Of a stretch of 64,000 bases of DNA, positions 38,680-45,481 are shown piece after piece. Below the pieces are notes generated by a model. That model saw nothing but the letters and a program-made list of their open reading frames with translations. It made no database searches and was not told the DNA's origin. Every line of letters starts with the position of its first letter. Positions within the stretch are counted from its first letter, which is position 1. Source of the DNA: Acidobacteriota bacterium (lineage in GTDB: Bacteria; Acidobacteriota; Blastocatellia; Pyrinomonadales; Pyrinomonadaceae); NCBI GenBank assembly GCA_016715115.1, contig JADKBM010000016.1, forward strand, positions 1,054,001 through 1,118,000. Direction: 5' to 3'. The position numbers were made by a program, and so were the translations under genes.

Positions 38680-38744
38680 TTCTCGGTCTCCGCATCGGTA
38701 TTTTTGTCATCACGCCGTAACTCGACGTCGCACGAATTGCGCAT

Positions 38745-38834
38745 TCAGGTGCTGACGCCGAGTTTCGGCAGAATGACCAGCTGCATCAGCAGCCAGAAAA
38801 CGAAGAAACCGATGATCCAATAAATGTCGTTCAT
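38745..38834 (-). CDS. 29-residue single-pass membrane peptide
   Basis: The frame encodes M-N-D-I-Y-W-I-I-G-F-F-V-F-W-L-L-M-Q-L, then V-I-L-P-K-L-G-V-S-T and a stop. It has one strongly hydrophobic helix, a short charged tail and an L-P-K-L-G-V-S-T end that looks conserved rather than random. An AGGTATTG element precedes the ATG at the same place as the AGGTATTG upstream of the DUF2892 gene. It lies 15 bases downstream of the ferritin-like gene on the same strand. Function unknown; possibly a small subunit of one of the membrane proteins in this block. Confidence 0.6.
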   Translation of the reverse strand: MNDIYWIIGFFVFWLLMQLVILPKLGVST

Positions 38835-38849
38835 ATTTTCAATACCTGT

Positions 38850-39482
38850 TTAGAATGGTCGTCCGCCGCGACGTCCGCCACCGCCCGGACCGCCGCCGCC
38901 CGCTCCGCAGCGCTCGAACGCCGGCAAATGGTTCTGTTCGGACGCTCGCTGCAATTCACGATAAACCATCAAAATGTCCTCGCGGGCAGTCGATTTCAAA
39001 AGCCGCGTGTATAGATCGCGATTGGCGATCTCGGCATCGACCCCGGCCTTGCAGGCTGCTGCAACGTTTTCGAATTTCGGCGCGCTGCCGATCCAACCGT
39101 TTTCCGGCACCGGGATTCCGTGGGTTTTGAAAAGTACCTTCAAACGCTCGGCGTGACGCGCCTCAGCCTCCCGGATATTGATGAATGGCCGAGGATTCCG
39201 AAAATCTTTATTGACCTGTTCGTAAATCGCAAGTGCCATATACTCGTCGTTCAGGGCGAGCAGCAAACCATCAACCTCTTCCTTCTTGAGTTCGCCTTTG
39301 TACGTGGCGAAATCGTAATTGCAGATCTTGCATTCCGTCCCGGTGGTTTTTGTCGCTTCCGGCGGCGGCGTTGGCGCCGCGTTGACGGGAGGGACTTTGT
39401 TCTGAAGCTGATTGCTCGTCTCCGGTCCCTGTCCGCATCCGACGATCAGGAATAACGCTGCGATGATAACTACTGACTTCAT
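38850..39482 (-). CDS. DUF2202 ferritin-like lipoprotein
   Basis: A 210-residue lipoprotein (lipobox F-L-I-V-G-C-G) with a short linker and a CxxC (E-C-K-I-C-N). A ferritin-like helical domain with metal ligands follows: N-D-E-Y-M-A-L-A-I-Y, R-E-A-E-A-R-H-A-E-R-L, V-D-A-E-I-A-N-R-D-L-Y and the last helix R-A-S-E-Q-N-H-L-P-A-F. The tail is a Gly/Arg-rich segment. Periplasmic metal or oxygen-handling role is likely. GGAGG precedes ATG 39482. A hairpin terminator lies just upstream, so it may have its own transcript or be read through. Confidence 0.82.
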   Translation of the reverse strand: MKSVVIIAALFLIVGCGQGPETSNQLQNKVPPVNAAPTPPPEATKTTGTECKICNYDFATYKGELKKEEVDGLLLALNDEYMALAIYEQVNKDFRNPRPFINIREAEARHAERLKVLFKTHGIPVPENGWIGSAPKFENVAAACKAGVDAEIANRDLYTRLLKSTAREDILMVYRELQRASEQNHLPAFERCGAGGGGPGGGGRRGGRPF

Positions 39483-39495
39483 ACTGCCTCCAAGC

Positions 39496-39522
39496 AAAAA
39501 GCCTTCCGCGAACGAACGGCTT
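39496..39522 (-). terminator. Hairpin terminator after the persulfide dioxygenase gene
   Basis: On the minus strand a stem AAGCC ... GGCTT with inner pairs closing a TTCG tetraloop and one mismatch is followed by a T-run (39500-39496). It lies six bases beyond the stop at 39528. Confidence 0.6.
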
Positions 39523-39527
39523 GCTCT

Positions 39528-40913
39528 TTATTTTGTGCTAGCGCAGGAACTCGCCGATACTTCGGACTCCAGCCCGGCGTCGAGCCACGCCTGAGTCCCG
39601 CCTGTAACGTTGTAAACTTTCGCAAATCCTGCATTTTCGAGTATGCTCGCGCCGAGCGACGATCGGTATCCGCTTTGGCAGATGACGAATGTCGGCACCT
39701 TCGGATCCAGCCGTTCTAGTTCTTTATCAAGGCGGTCGAGCGGGATGTTCAAGGTTCTGACCGCGTGACCGTTGGCGTGTTCCGCCGGACGCCGGACGTC
39801 GACGAACTGCAGATATTTCTCGGTCTCGGTCAGCCCGCTGACTTCGTTAACGGAAACCTGTTCAACTGATCTTGTTTCACCTCGATAGTCGCCGAAGAGA
39901 ATGAACCCCGCGACCGTTTCGTGCCCGACTCGCGCGAGCCGCATAAACGCCTCGTCAACTTGCGCTTCGGTTTCGGCGACGATCGCGAGATTCGTACCGA
40001 TCGGGATCATCGTTCCGGCCCACGACGCAAACTGTCCGCCGAGGCCGATATTGACCGAGTTTGGGACGTGAGCCGCACCGTATTCGACGTTCTTGCGGAC
40101 ATCAATGACGACTCCGTCAAATTCCGTGATCTCGACCGAATTCATTGCTTTCGGTCTCGGAAGATCGGCCAGCGAACGCGAGCCTTCGAGATTCTTCGCG
40201 GCGCTGCGCGGAAAATAAGCCGGAACCTCCGGTTGATCGGCGGCGACGATCTTGACGAATTCTTCCTTCGTCATCGGCTGCAATGCGTAGTTGAACTGGC
40301 GCTGATTTCCGAGCGTCGACCAGGTTTCCTTTGACAGGGACTTGCCGCACAACGAACCCGCGCCGTGCGCCGGATAGACCTCTGTCTCGTCGGGAAAATT
40401 CAAAATCTTCCCGTGCAGCGAATCGTAAAGCATACCGCCCATCTGCTCGGCCGTGAATCCTTTCGATCCGACAAGATCGGGCCGTCCGACATCGCCGATA
40501 AAAAGCGTGTCGCCGGTGAACATCTTGAGCGGTTCTTCCGCGTCTTCGGTATTCTCGGCGATGATCGTGATTCCCTCGGGCGTGTGGCCCGGCGTTTCGA
40601 GGAACTTCAACGAAACGGCGCCGACTGCAAGTTCGTCGCCGTCAGCTACCTTTAGTGTCGGAAACGATGTGTTTGCGCGCCTGCCGTAGACGATCTCTGC
40701 CCCGGTTTTGGCGGCAAGTTCGAGATGGCCCGAAACGAAATCGGCGTGCGAATGCGTCTCGATGATGTACTTGATGCGTTGGCCGTTCGCTTCCGCCTCG
40801 TCAAGATATTGCTGAACGTCCCGTTGCGGATCGATGATCGCCGCTTCGTCGCCCGAACCGATGTAATACGAGGCATGCGCCAGACAGCCAAGATAGAATT
40901 GTTTGAATTTCAT
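39528..40913 (-). CDS. CstB-like MBL-fold persulfide dioxygenase with two rhodanese domains
   Basis: A 461-residue protein. The N-terminal metallo-beta-lactamase domain has the ETHE1-type iron motif T-H-S-H-A-D-F-V-S-G-H plus G-H-T-P-E-G and T-G-D-T-L-F-I-G-D. A middle rhodanese-like domain (about 265-355) lacks the catalytic cysteine. The C-terminal rhodanese has V-I-C-Q-S-G-Y-R-S-S. This matches CstB of Staphylococcus, which oxidises persulfides to thiosulfate/sulfite. Start ATG 40913 is set by the conserved K-F-K-Q-F-Y-L-G-C-L-A-H-A-S. The upstream extension is heptad repeat. Confidence 0.92.
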   Translation of the reverse strand: MKFKQFYLGCLAHASYYIGSGDEAAIIDPQRDVQQYLDEAEANGQRIKYIIETHSHADFVSGHLELAAKTGAEIVYGRRANTSFPTLKVADGDELAVGAVSLKFLETPGHTPEGITIIAENTEDAEEPLKMFTGDTLFIGDVGRPDLVGSKGFTAEQMGGMLYDSLHGKILNFPDETEVYPAHGAGSLCGKSLSKETWSTLGNQRQFNYALQPMTKEEFVKIVAADQPEVPAYFPRSAAKNLEGSRSLADLPRPKAMNSVEITEFDGVVIDVRKNVEYGAAHVPNSVNIGLGGQFASWAGTMIPIGTNLAIVAETEAQVDEAFMRLARVGHETVAGFILFGDYRGETRSVEQVSVNEVSGLTETEKYLQFVDVRRPAEHANGHAVRTLNIPLDRLDKELERLDPKVPTFVICQSGYRSSLGASILENAGFAKVYNVTGGTQAWLDAGLESEVSASSCASTK

Positions 40914-40927
40914 AAACCCCCAAGAGC

Positions 40928-41016
40928 GATTTTGGATTTTTGATTTTTGATTTTTGATTGGGAACCGCACTGATCGTTCTACTCAGCTACGCTCCGGATC
41001 TAAAATCGCAAATCGA
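40928..41016. repeat. Palindromic heptad pair between TauE/SafE and CstB-like genes
   Basis: The left arm is GATTTTG, GATTTTT three times and GATTGGG (40928-40962). The inverted right arm AAATCGC-AAATCGA (41003-41016) lies inside the TauE/SafE gene and encodes its last residues D-L-R-F. The stop codon is at the repeat edge. Confidence 0.7.
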
Positions 41017-41770
41017 AGACTTCGAAGTTTTTTACTACCAAGAATACCGCGACTCCTATGACAAGCAATGCAAATGCGCGCTGCAATCTTGCGGGCGCGA
41101 GCCGGTGCGAAAGAATCGTCCCCGCGATCGTTCCGCCGATCGCGATCGCGAGAACAAGAAAAGTCAGGGCAAGATCGACGTTGGTCTGCGCCAGATGCCC
41201 GACGAAACCTGCTGCGGAGTTCATCGCGATCACCAGAAGCGACGTTCCGATCGCCGGTTTCATCGCCAACCCGCCGAATAGCACCAACGCCGGCACGATC
41301 AGAAACCCGCCTCCGACACCGAGAAACCCGGTCAGAACACCGACCCCAAAACCGGCCGCGACGGCCTTGCGGCTATCGACCTGCCGGTCGGCACCGGCGT
41401 CCGGATTTCGGCGGCGCCAAAGCATCGATGCAGCAACGACGAACATTAGTCCGGCAAAGATCAGAAGGAGTGCGTCCGACGGAACAAGCCGGGTCAAAGG
41501 CGATCCGGCAAGCGCACCGCCGATCCCGGAAATCCCAAAGAGCAGACCCGAAGACGGCACAAGATTTCCGCGGCGATGATGCAAATATGCGCCGAATGCG
41601 CTGGTCGCGCCAACCACTGCGAGCGACATTCCGACCGCCTCGTGCGCGTCGATCCCGAGAAAATAGACAAGTATCGGAACGGTCAGGATCGAACCGCCGC
41701 CGCCGATAAGTCCGAGCGAAAGGCCGATCGCCGCGCTCAGAACCAAACCTGTCAGAAACAGCAAACTCAT
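41000..41770 (-). CDS. TauE/SafE family sulfite/anion exporter
   Basis: A 256-residue inner-membrane protein with about eight helices in two halves, each carrying the family signature G-x-x-G-G-G-x-x-x-V-P (I-G-G-G-G-S-I-L-T-V-P and L-G-V-G-G-G-F-L-I-V-P). The TauE/SafE family exports sulfite or organosulfonates. Placed between CstB-like and rhodanese genes, it fits removal of sulfite produced by persulfide oxidation. The final codons are heptad-derived. Confidence 0.92.
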   Translation of the reverse strand: MSLLFLTGLVLSAAIGLSLGLIGGGGSILTVPILVYFLGIDAHEAVGMSLAVVGATSAFGAYLHHRRGNLVPSSGLLFGISGIGGALAGSPLTRLVPSDALLLIFAGLMFVVAASMLWRRRNPDAGADRQVDSRKAVAAGFGVGVLTGFLGVGGGFLIVPALVLFGGLAMKPAIGTSLLVIAMNSAAGFVGHLAQTNVDLALTFLVLAIAIGGTIAGTILSHRLAPARLQRAFALLVIGVAVFLVVKNFEVFDLRF

Positions 41771-41855
41771 ATGAAAGAAATTGAACGAACGCGGGAAACT
41801 TTCAAAACCTGCAAACTCCCCCCGGCGTTTGCACGGAACGTCCCGCGTTCGACCG

Positions 41856-42404
41856 CTAGTTCACCGGCGAAACCGAAGAATCGCTCAGGTGAACCTTTCG
41901 GTTCCAAGGCATTCTTGCCAGGAGCATTGCCATTCCGCACCAGTCCGTGGCACCGGCAAAAGCAAGTCCGGCGCCTACAAAACCGGCAACCCAAACAAAA
42001 TGCTGGCTCACAAAAACGCTCAGCAAGACGGCCGTGAGCACCATCAAGCCGGCTGCAAACCGAACCTGACGGTCAAGCGCCCACGGCGCCCTTTCGTCGC
42101 GTTCGATCGGAAGGTCTTCATTCTTCCACGCCTCGAGCCCACCACGGACATTGACCACGTTTGTGAATCCGAGCGCACGCAGACGCTTCTGCGCTTCGGA
42201 AGAGCGCCGACCCGACCGGCACATTACATAGACCGTATGCGAATGATCGAGTTCCCGATGCCTGCTCTCGATTTCATTTAGCGGCACGAGTTTCGCGCCG
42301 CTGACGCGCCCGCCCGCAAATTCCGCATATTCGCGGACATCGACGAGCGTCGTGTTCTCTTTACCCAATTTTTCCTGCAACCCCAAAACAGTACATTCAC
42401 CCAT
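41856..42404 (-). CDS. Rhodanese-DUF2892 fusion (YgaP-like)
   Basis: A 182-residue protein. A cytoplasmic rhodanese domain (residues 1-105) has active loop V-M-C-R-S-G-R-R-S-S, followed by two membrane helices of the DUF2892 type (F-A-A-G-L-M-V-L-T-A-V-L-L and F-V-W-V-A-G-F-V-G-A-G-L-A-F) ending W-C-G-M-A-M-L-L-A. E. coli YgaP has the same architecture and is a membrane sulfurtransferase. It is the first gene behind the operator at 42433-42450, and ATG 42404 follows TTGGAGAACGAACA. Confidence 0.9.
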   Translation of the reverse strand: MGECTVLGLQEKLGKENTTLVDVREYAEFAGGRVSGAKLVPLNEIESRHRELDHSHTVYVMCRSGRRSSEAQKRLRALGFTNVVNVRGGLEAWKNEDLPIERDERAPWALDRQVRFAAGLMVLTAVLLSVFVSQHFVWVAGFVGAGLAFAGATDWCGMAMLLARMPWNRKVHLSDSSVSPVN

Positions 42405-42432
42405 TGTTCGTTCTCCAATAATAAAATTACTC

Positions 42433-42465
42433 TATAACAATACAGTTATATTCTTGACCCGTCAA
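42433..42465 (-). promoter_or_regulatory. Promoter and operator of the rhodanese-TauE-CstB unit
   Basis: On the minus strand TTGACG (42465-42460), a 17-base spacer and TATTGT (42442-42437). The palindrome TATAAC (42433-42438), spacer AATACA, GTTATA (42445-42450) covers the -10 box. The same half-sites with six-base spacing occur at 33886-33903. A single half-site (GGTTATA) also lies at 42833, just before the arsR start. Confidence 0.65.
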
Positions 42466-42499
42466 TCAAAAACCCCTTCGATCGGGAAAAAACTCCCGA

Positions 42500-42829
42500 C
42501 TACGCTGCGAAGATCTCGACTTGCGTCCGAAGCCTTTCTTCGAGCGAACTGCAAACGACCTCGCACAATGTAAAGATGCTCGGGTCAGCGATCGAATAGT
42601 AGACCGTGTTTCCCTTCTGAAGCCGCGAAACAAGACCGCCTGTCTGAAGTATCTTGAGGTGCTTCGAGACGTTCGGCTGGCTCGTCCGGCAGAGTTCGGT
42701 CAGTTCACCGACGCTTTTTTCGCCGTTCTGAAGAAACTGCAAAAGCCGCAAGCGCAACGGTTCCGACATTATCTTGAACCGATCCGCAACTAGACAAAGC
42801 GCGTCGTCCGATAAGGGTTTTTCTGCCAT
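42500..42829 (-). CDS. ArsR family regulator, candidate persulfide sensor
   Basis: A 109-residue winged-helix repressor: R-L-R-L-L-Q-F-L, then T-E-L-C-R-T-S-Q-P-N-V-S-K-H-L-K-I-L as recognition region and a wing K-G-N-T-V-Y-Y-S-I. The metal motif ELCVCDL of ArsR is absent. Cysteines at 12, 47, 89 and 93 are candidates for persulfide/tetrasulfide sensing, as with Cys pairs in BigR/SqrR. Pairing is not proven. The gene immediately precedes the sulfide genes and probably controls the two TATAAC-N6-GTTATA operators. Confidence 0.88.
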   Translation of the reverse strand: MAEKPLSDDALCLVADRFKIMSEPLRLRLLQFLQNGEKSVGELTELCRTSQPNVSKHLKILQTGGLVSRLQKGNTVYYSIADPSIFTLCEVVCSSLEERLRTQVEIFAA

Positions 42830-42950
42830 AGGTTATAAGTATATTCCAACGCAGCTATATTTGTCGAATGTCGAAGCCCGATCGGGACACAAGGGCTATC
42901 AGAAGTAGGGATTGTGGTCTAAGTTTCCACTGGCTTCCGCTAGGAAGAAA

Positions 42951-43204
42951 GAGGCTGTCTGAAAAGTCCATATTTCTGAAAGTCGCAAACGGGACAACAC
43001 GTGCGGCAAGGCGAACAAAACGAGCGCGGCCCTTTTTTGAACAAAGCGACATCATGATGCTGCAAGTCCAACAATCAACGACTTATCTTCGACCCCTTCA
43101 GGGTCGGCGTCTCGTCTGACTAAAATCCTGGGGTTACGCTTCGCTCACCCCAGGCTATTATCTGATTCGCTTTCAGCGAATTTATCCCGTTTCCAGACGG
43201 CCTC
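42951..43204. mobile_element. MITE-like non-autonomous element with hairpins
   Basis: The ends GAGGCTGTCTGAAAAG (42951-42966) and the inverse of 43189-43204 (GAGGCCGTCTGGAAAC) match at 13 of 16 positions. Inside are three short hairpins: CGACCC-CTTCA-GGGTCG (43090-43106), CCTGGGGT ... ACCCCAGG (43127-43154) and ATTCGC-TTTCA-GCGAAT (43165-43181). There is no coding frame and no clear target duplication. Beyond it, to 43265, lies CTAGCTGAAGCTAG and three GTGGCAA/GTGGCG-type repeats. Confidence 0.5.
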
Positions 43205-43342
43205 CAATCTAGCTGAAGCTAGTGGCAACCTAAATAAGCTGGTGGCAATTTATCTTAACCTGGTGGCGCTTGAAGAACCAAAACGATGTCCGCGAAAATC
43301 GCAAAGTCGAACCGGACCTATCCGAACCTGGTTCCAAATTTC

Positions 43343-43372
43343 TGGACTTTCAAATTTCCAAACGGTTATAAT
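43343..43372 (+). promoter_or_regulatory. Possible promoter of the metallophosphoesterase gene
   Basis: TGGACT (43343-43348), an 18-base spacer and a perfect TATAAT (43367-43372), 36 bases before ATG 43408. The -35 box is weak. Confidence 0.45.
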
Positions 43373-43407
43373 CAGCGGGTCTCTCCGACAATTGCCGTGC
43401 GGTGTAA

Positions 43408-44271
43408 ATGAAACAACGACTCGCGAACAAACGGGCGAAACTATCCCAACGAATAACCGATGCTATGGGTTCGGAGCGGCCGTTTCGCGAACTTGCCGGA
43501 AACATCACCCATCTCGCCAAATCAGCGCTGGCGGAGGCAAACAGTCTCTCGATCGAGATGGTTCAGATCAAGCTTTCGAAACTGCCGAAACGCCTCGACG
43601 GATTTCGTATCGTCCATCTGTCGGACACGCATCACAGTCCGTTCACGGGAATTGACCATATCAATCGCGCGGTGAAGGTTGCGAATCGCCTGAAGCCTGA
43701 CGTGTTTCTGCTTACGGGCGATTACGTCTCGCACGACCGCGAGTTCATCGCGCCGGTCGCTGAAGCCCTCGGCAGGCTCAAGTCCGAATCCGGGACTTTT
43801 GCCTGTCTCGGAAATCACGACCACTGGACCGATGCGGACGAAGTGACGAAACGATTTCGGGCTGTTGGGATCAACGTGCTTATCAACGAAGGCGCCCGAT
43901 TCACAGCTCGCGGCGCGTCGTTTTGGCTGTGCGGGGTCGACGATTATATGGTCGGGAAAACGGATCTCCGCGCGGCGCTGCACGGCTCGTTTCCGGACGA
44001 GATGAAAGTCCTTTTGGCGCATAATCCGGTATTGGTCCGCCAGGCGGCGCGGTACGGCGTCGATCTCGTTCTCAGTGGACATACGCACGGCGGCCAGGTG
44101 AAATGGCGCGACGAAGAAAAGCGGATCTTGCCCAAGCGCCGCCTGACCAACGGCCTTCATCGTTGGAAAGAGACGCAGATCTACATTACCCGCGGCATCG
44201 GCACCGTCGTCTTTCCGGTCCGTTACCAATGTCCGCCGGAGATAAGTTTGTTAGAATTGCAGACAGCGTGA
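43408..44271 (+). CDS. Metallophosphoesterase (YkuE/YaeI-like)
   Basis: A 287-residue calcineurin-like phosphoesterase. The five metal motifs are intact: H-L-S-D-T-H-H, L-L-T-G-D-Y-V-S-H, C-L-G-N-H-D-H-W, V-L-L-A-H-N-P and L-S-G-H-T-H-G-G-Q-V. YkuE/YaeI relatives act on membrane-associated phospho-compounds (YaeI on UDP-diacylglucosamine-type substrates), but the true substrate is uncertain. There is no typical signal peptide, only a basic N-terminus. The stop is followed within six bases by the large heptad array and then the pgsA-like gene. Confidence 0.9.
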   Translation: MKQRLANKRAKLSQRITDAMGSERPFRELAGNITHLAKSALAEANSLSIEMVQIKLSKLPKRLDGFRIVHLSDTHHSPFTGIDHINRAVKVANRLKPDVFLLTGDYVSHDREFIAPVAEALGRLKSESGTFACLGNHDHWTDADEVTKRFRAVGINVLINEGARFTARGASFWLCGVDDYMVGKTDLRAALHGSFPDEMKVLLAHNPVLVRQAARYGVDLVLSGHTHGGQVKWRDEEKRILPKRRLTNGLHRWKETQIYITRGIGTVVFPVRYQCPPEISLLELQTA

Positions 44272-44277
44272 GGGGAA

Positions 44278-44677
44278 TGGGGATTTGGGATTTGGGATTT
44301 GGGATTTGGGATTTGGGATTGGGGATTTGGGATTCCACAAATTCCAGATTCCAAGTTCCAAGATTCTGGAATCCGAAATCCGGAATCTAGAATCTGGAAT
44401 CTGGAATCTGGAATCCGAAATCTGGAATCCGGAATCTGGAATCCGAAATCTGGAATCTGGAATCTCTGGAATCTGGCATATCTGGAATCTGGAATCCGAA
44501 ATCTGGAATCTGGAATCCGAAATCTGGAATCTGGAATCTGGAATCCGAAATCTGGAATCTGGAATCCGAAATCTGGAATCCGGAATCTGGAATCCGAAAT
44601 CTGGAATATCTGGAATCTGGAATATCCGGAATCTGGAATCTGGAATCCCAAATCACAAATCACAAATCCGAAATCAA
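44278..44677. repeat. Large GGGATTT/GGAATCT heptad array
   Basis: About 400 bases. First come seven GGGATTT-type units (44279-44332), then a short transition (CCAGATTCCAAGTTCC region), then about 40 units of GGAATCT and variants (GGAATCC, GAAATCT, CGAAATC). It closes with inverted AATCCCA-AATCACA-AATCACA-AATCCGA units. It begins six bases after the phosphoesterase stop and ends one base before the pgsA-like ATG at 44679, so that gene has no ordinary Shine-Dalgarno. Open frames cross it on both strands only because the unit contains no stop in most phases. Confidence 0.9.
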
Positions 44678-44678
44678 A

Positions 44679-45257
44679 ATGAGTAATGGCATCGCGACAA
44701 TTCCAAACCTTCTGACCTTTTTACGAATGGCGTTGATCCCGGTCTTTGCGAGTTTGTTGTTTTATGGCTACAGCGGTTGGTCACTGCTAGTCTTCGTCAT
44801 CGCCGGCGTTTCGGACGGAATCGACGGATTCGTCGCCCGACGGTTCGACCAAACTTCGGAACTCGGCACGATCATCGATCCGATCGCCGACAAACTGCTG
44901 ATGACCGTCGCCTTCATAGTGCTCACGATGCCGAATGTCTTGCAGCCGACGGCACATCTTCCGGTTCCTTTCTGGGTGACGGCCGCAGTGATCGGGCGCG
45001 ACGTCCTGATCGTGACCGTCGCCGGCGCGATCAACGTGATGACCGGGTTCAAAGGCTTCAAGCCGTCTTGGCTCGGGAAAGCGTCAACGACGGTCCAGGT
45101 CTTCGCTGTGACGCTCATTCTCGTCGCCGCGGTTTTCGGATACAGCTTCTACCTTCCGACGACATACGTCATCGTCGTCGTTTTCGCTTTCGCTTCGGGC
45201 CTGCACTACATCTTCCACGTCTCCAAGCTGATGCGGGAAGAAGAACAGTCCAAGTAA
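44679..45257 (+). CDS. pgsA: CDP-alcohol phosphatidyltransferase, PgsA-like
   Basis: A 192-residue inner-membrane enzyme with about six helices. The CDP-alcohol motif D-G-x2-A-R-x8-G-x3-D-x3-D is complete: S-D-G-I-D-G-F-V-A-R-R ... L-G-T-I-I-D-P-I-A-D-K. Predicted to make phosphatidylglycerophosphate from CDP-diacylglycerol and glycerol-3-phosphate, the first step to PG and cardiolipin. Length suits PgsA. Other CDP-alcohol acceptors cannot be excluded. Its entire 5' leader is repeat sequence. Confidence 0.85.
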   Translation: MSNGIATIPNLLTFLRMALIPVFASLLFYGYSGWSLLVFVIAGVSDGIDGFVARRFDQTSELGTIIDPIADKLLMTVAFIVLTMPNVLQPTAHLPVPFWVTAAVIGRDVLIVTVAGAINVMTGFKGFKPSWLGKASTTVQVFAVTLILVAAVFGYSFYLPTTYVIVVVFAFASGLHYIFHVSKLMREEEQSK

Positions 45258-45393
45258 TCAATGACTCGAGCGCAACTTCCCGAACGATGCGGCGGATCGC
45301 AGCGTTCGGGGTTCGGCGCCTCGGCGCGACTTCACAGCAATTGTTGGATGGGTTGGCCCTCGTTACAAATCTAAGCGTGCATACTCACATAAA

Positions 45394-45423
45394 CTTGACA
45401 ACAGCACACTCAACTCTTATAGT
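45394..45423 (+). promoter_or_regulatory. dnaK promoter with overlapping HAIR-like HspR operator
   Basis: TTGACA (45395-45400), a 17-base spacer and TATAGT (45418-45423). CTTGACA-ACAGCAC-ACTCAAC at 45394-45414 fits the actinobacterial HAIR consensus CTTGAGT-N7-ACTCAAG at 11 of 14 positions and lies across the -35 box and spacer. HspR is encoded two genes downstream. Confidence 0.7.
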
Positions 45424-45481
45424 AAGGCGTGGCTCAAAGTGGGCAGTTTTTATCGCAATAATTCATATTTGGAGATAAGTT

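Noticed and set aside
42482..42499. TCGGGA-AAAAAC-TCCCGA hairpin as arsR terminator
   Set aside because: The stem is only six pairs and no T-run follows in the leftward direction, so it is not called.
44223..44686. Overlapping frames on both strands made of G-I-W-N-L-E-S-type repeats
   Set aside because: They are translations of the heptad array. Heptads lack stops in most phases, so open frames arise without selection.
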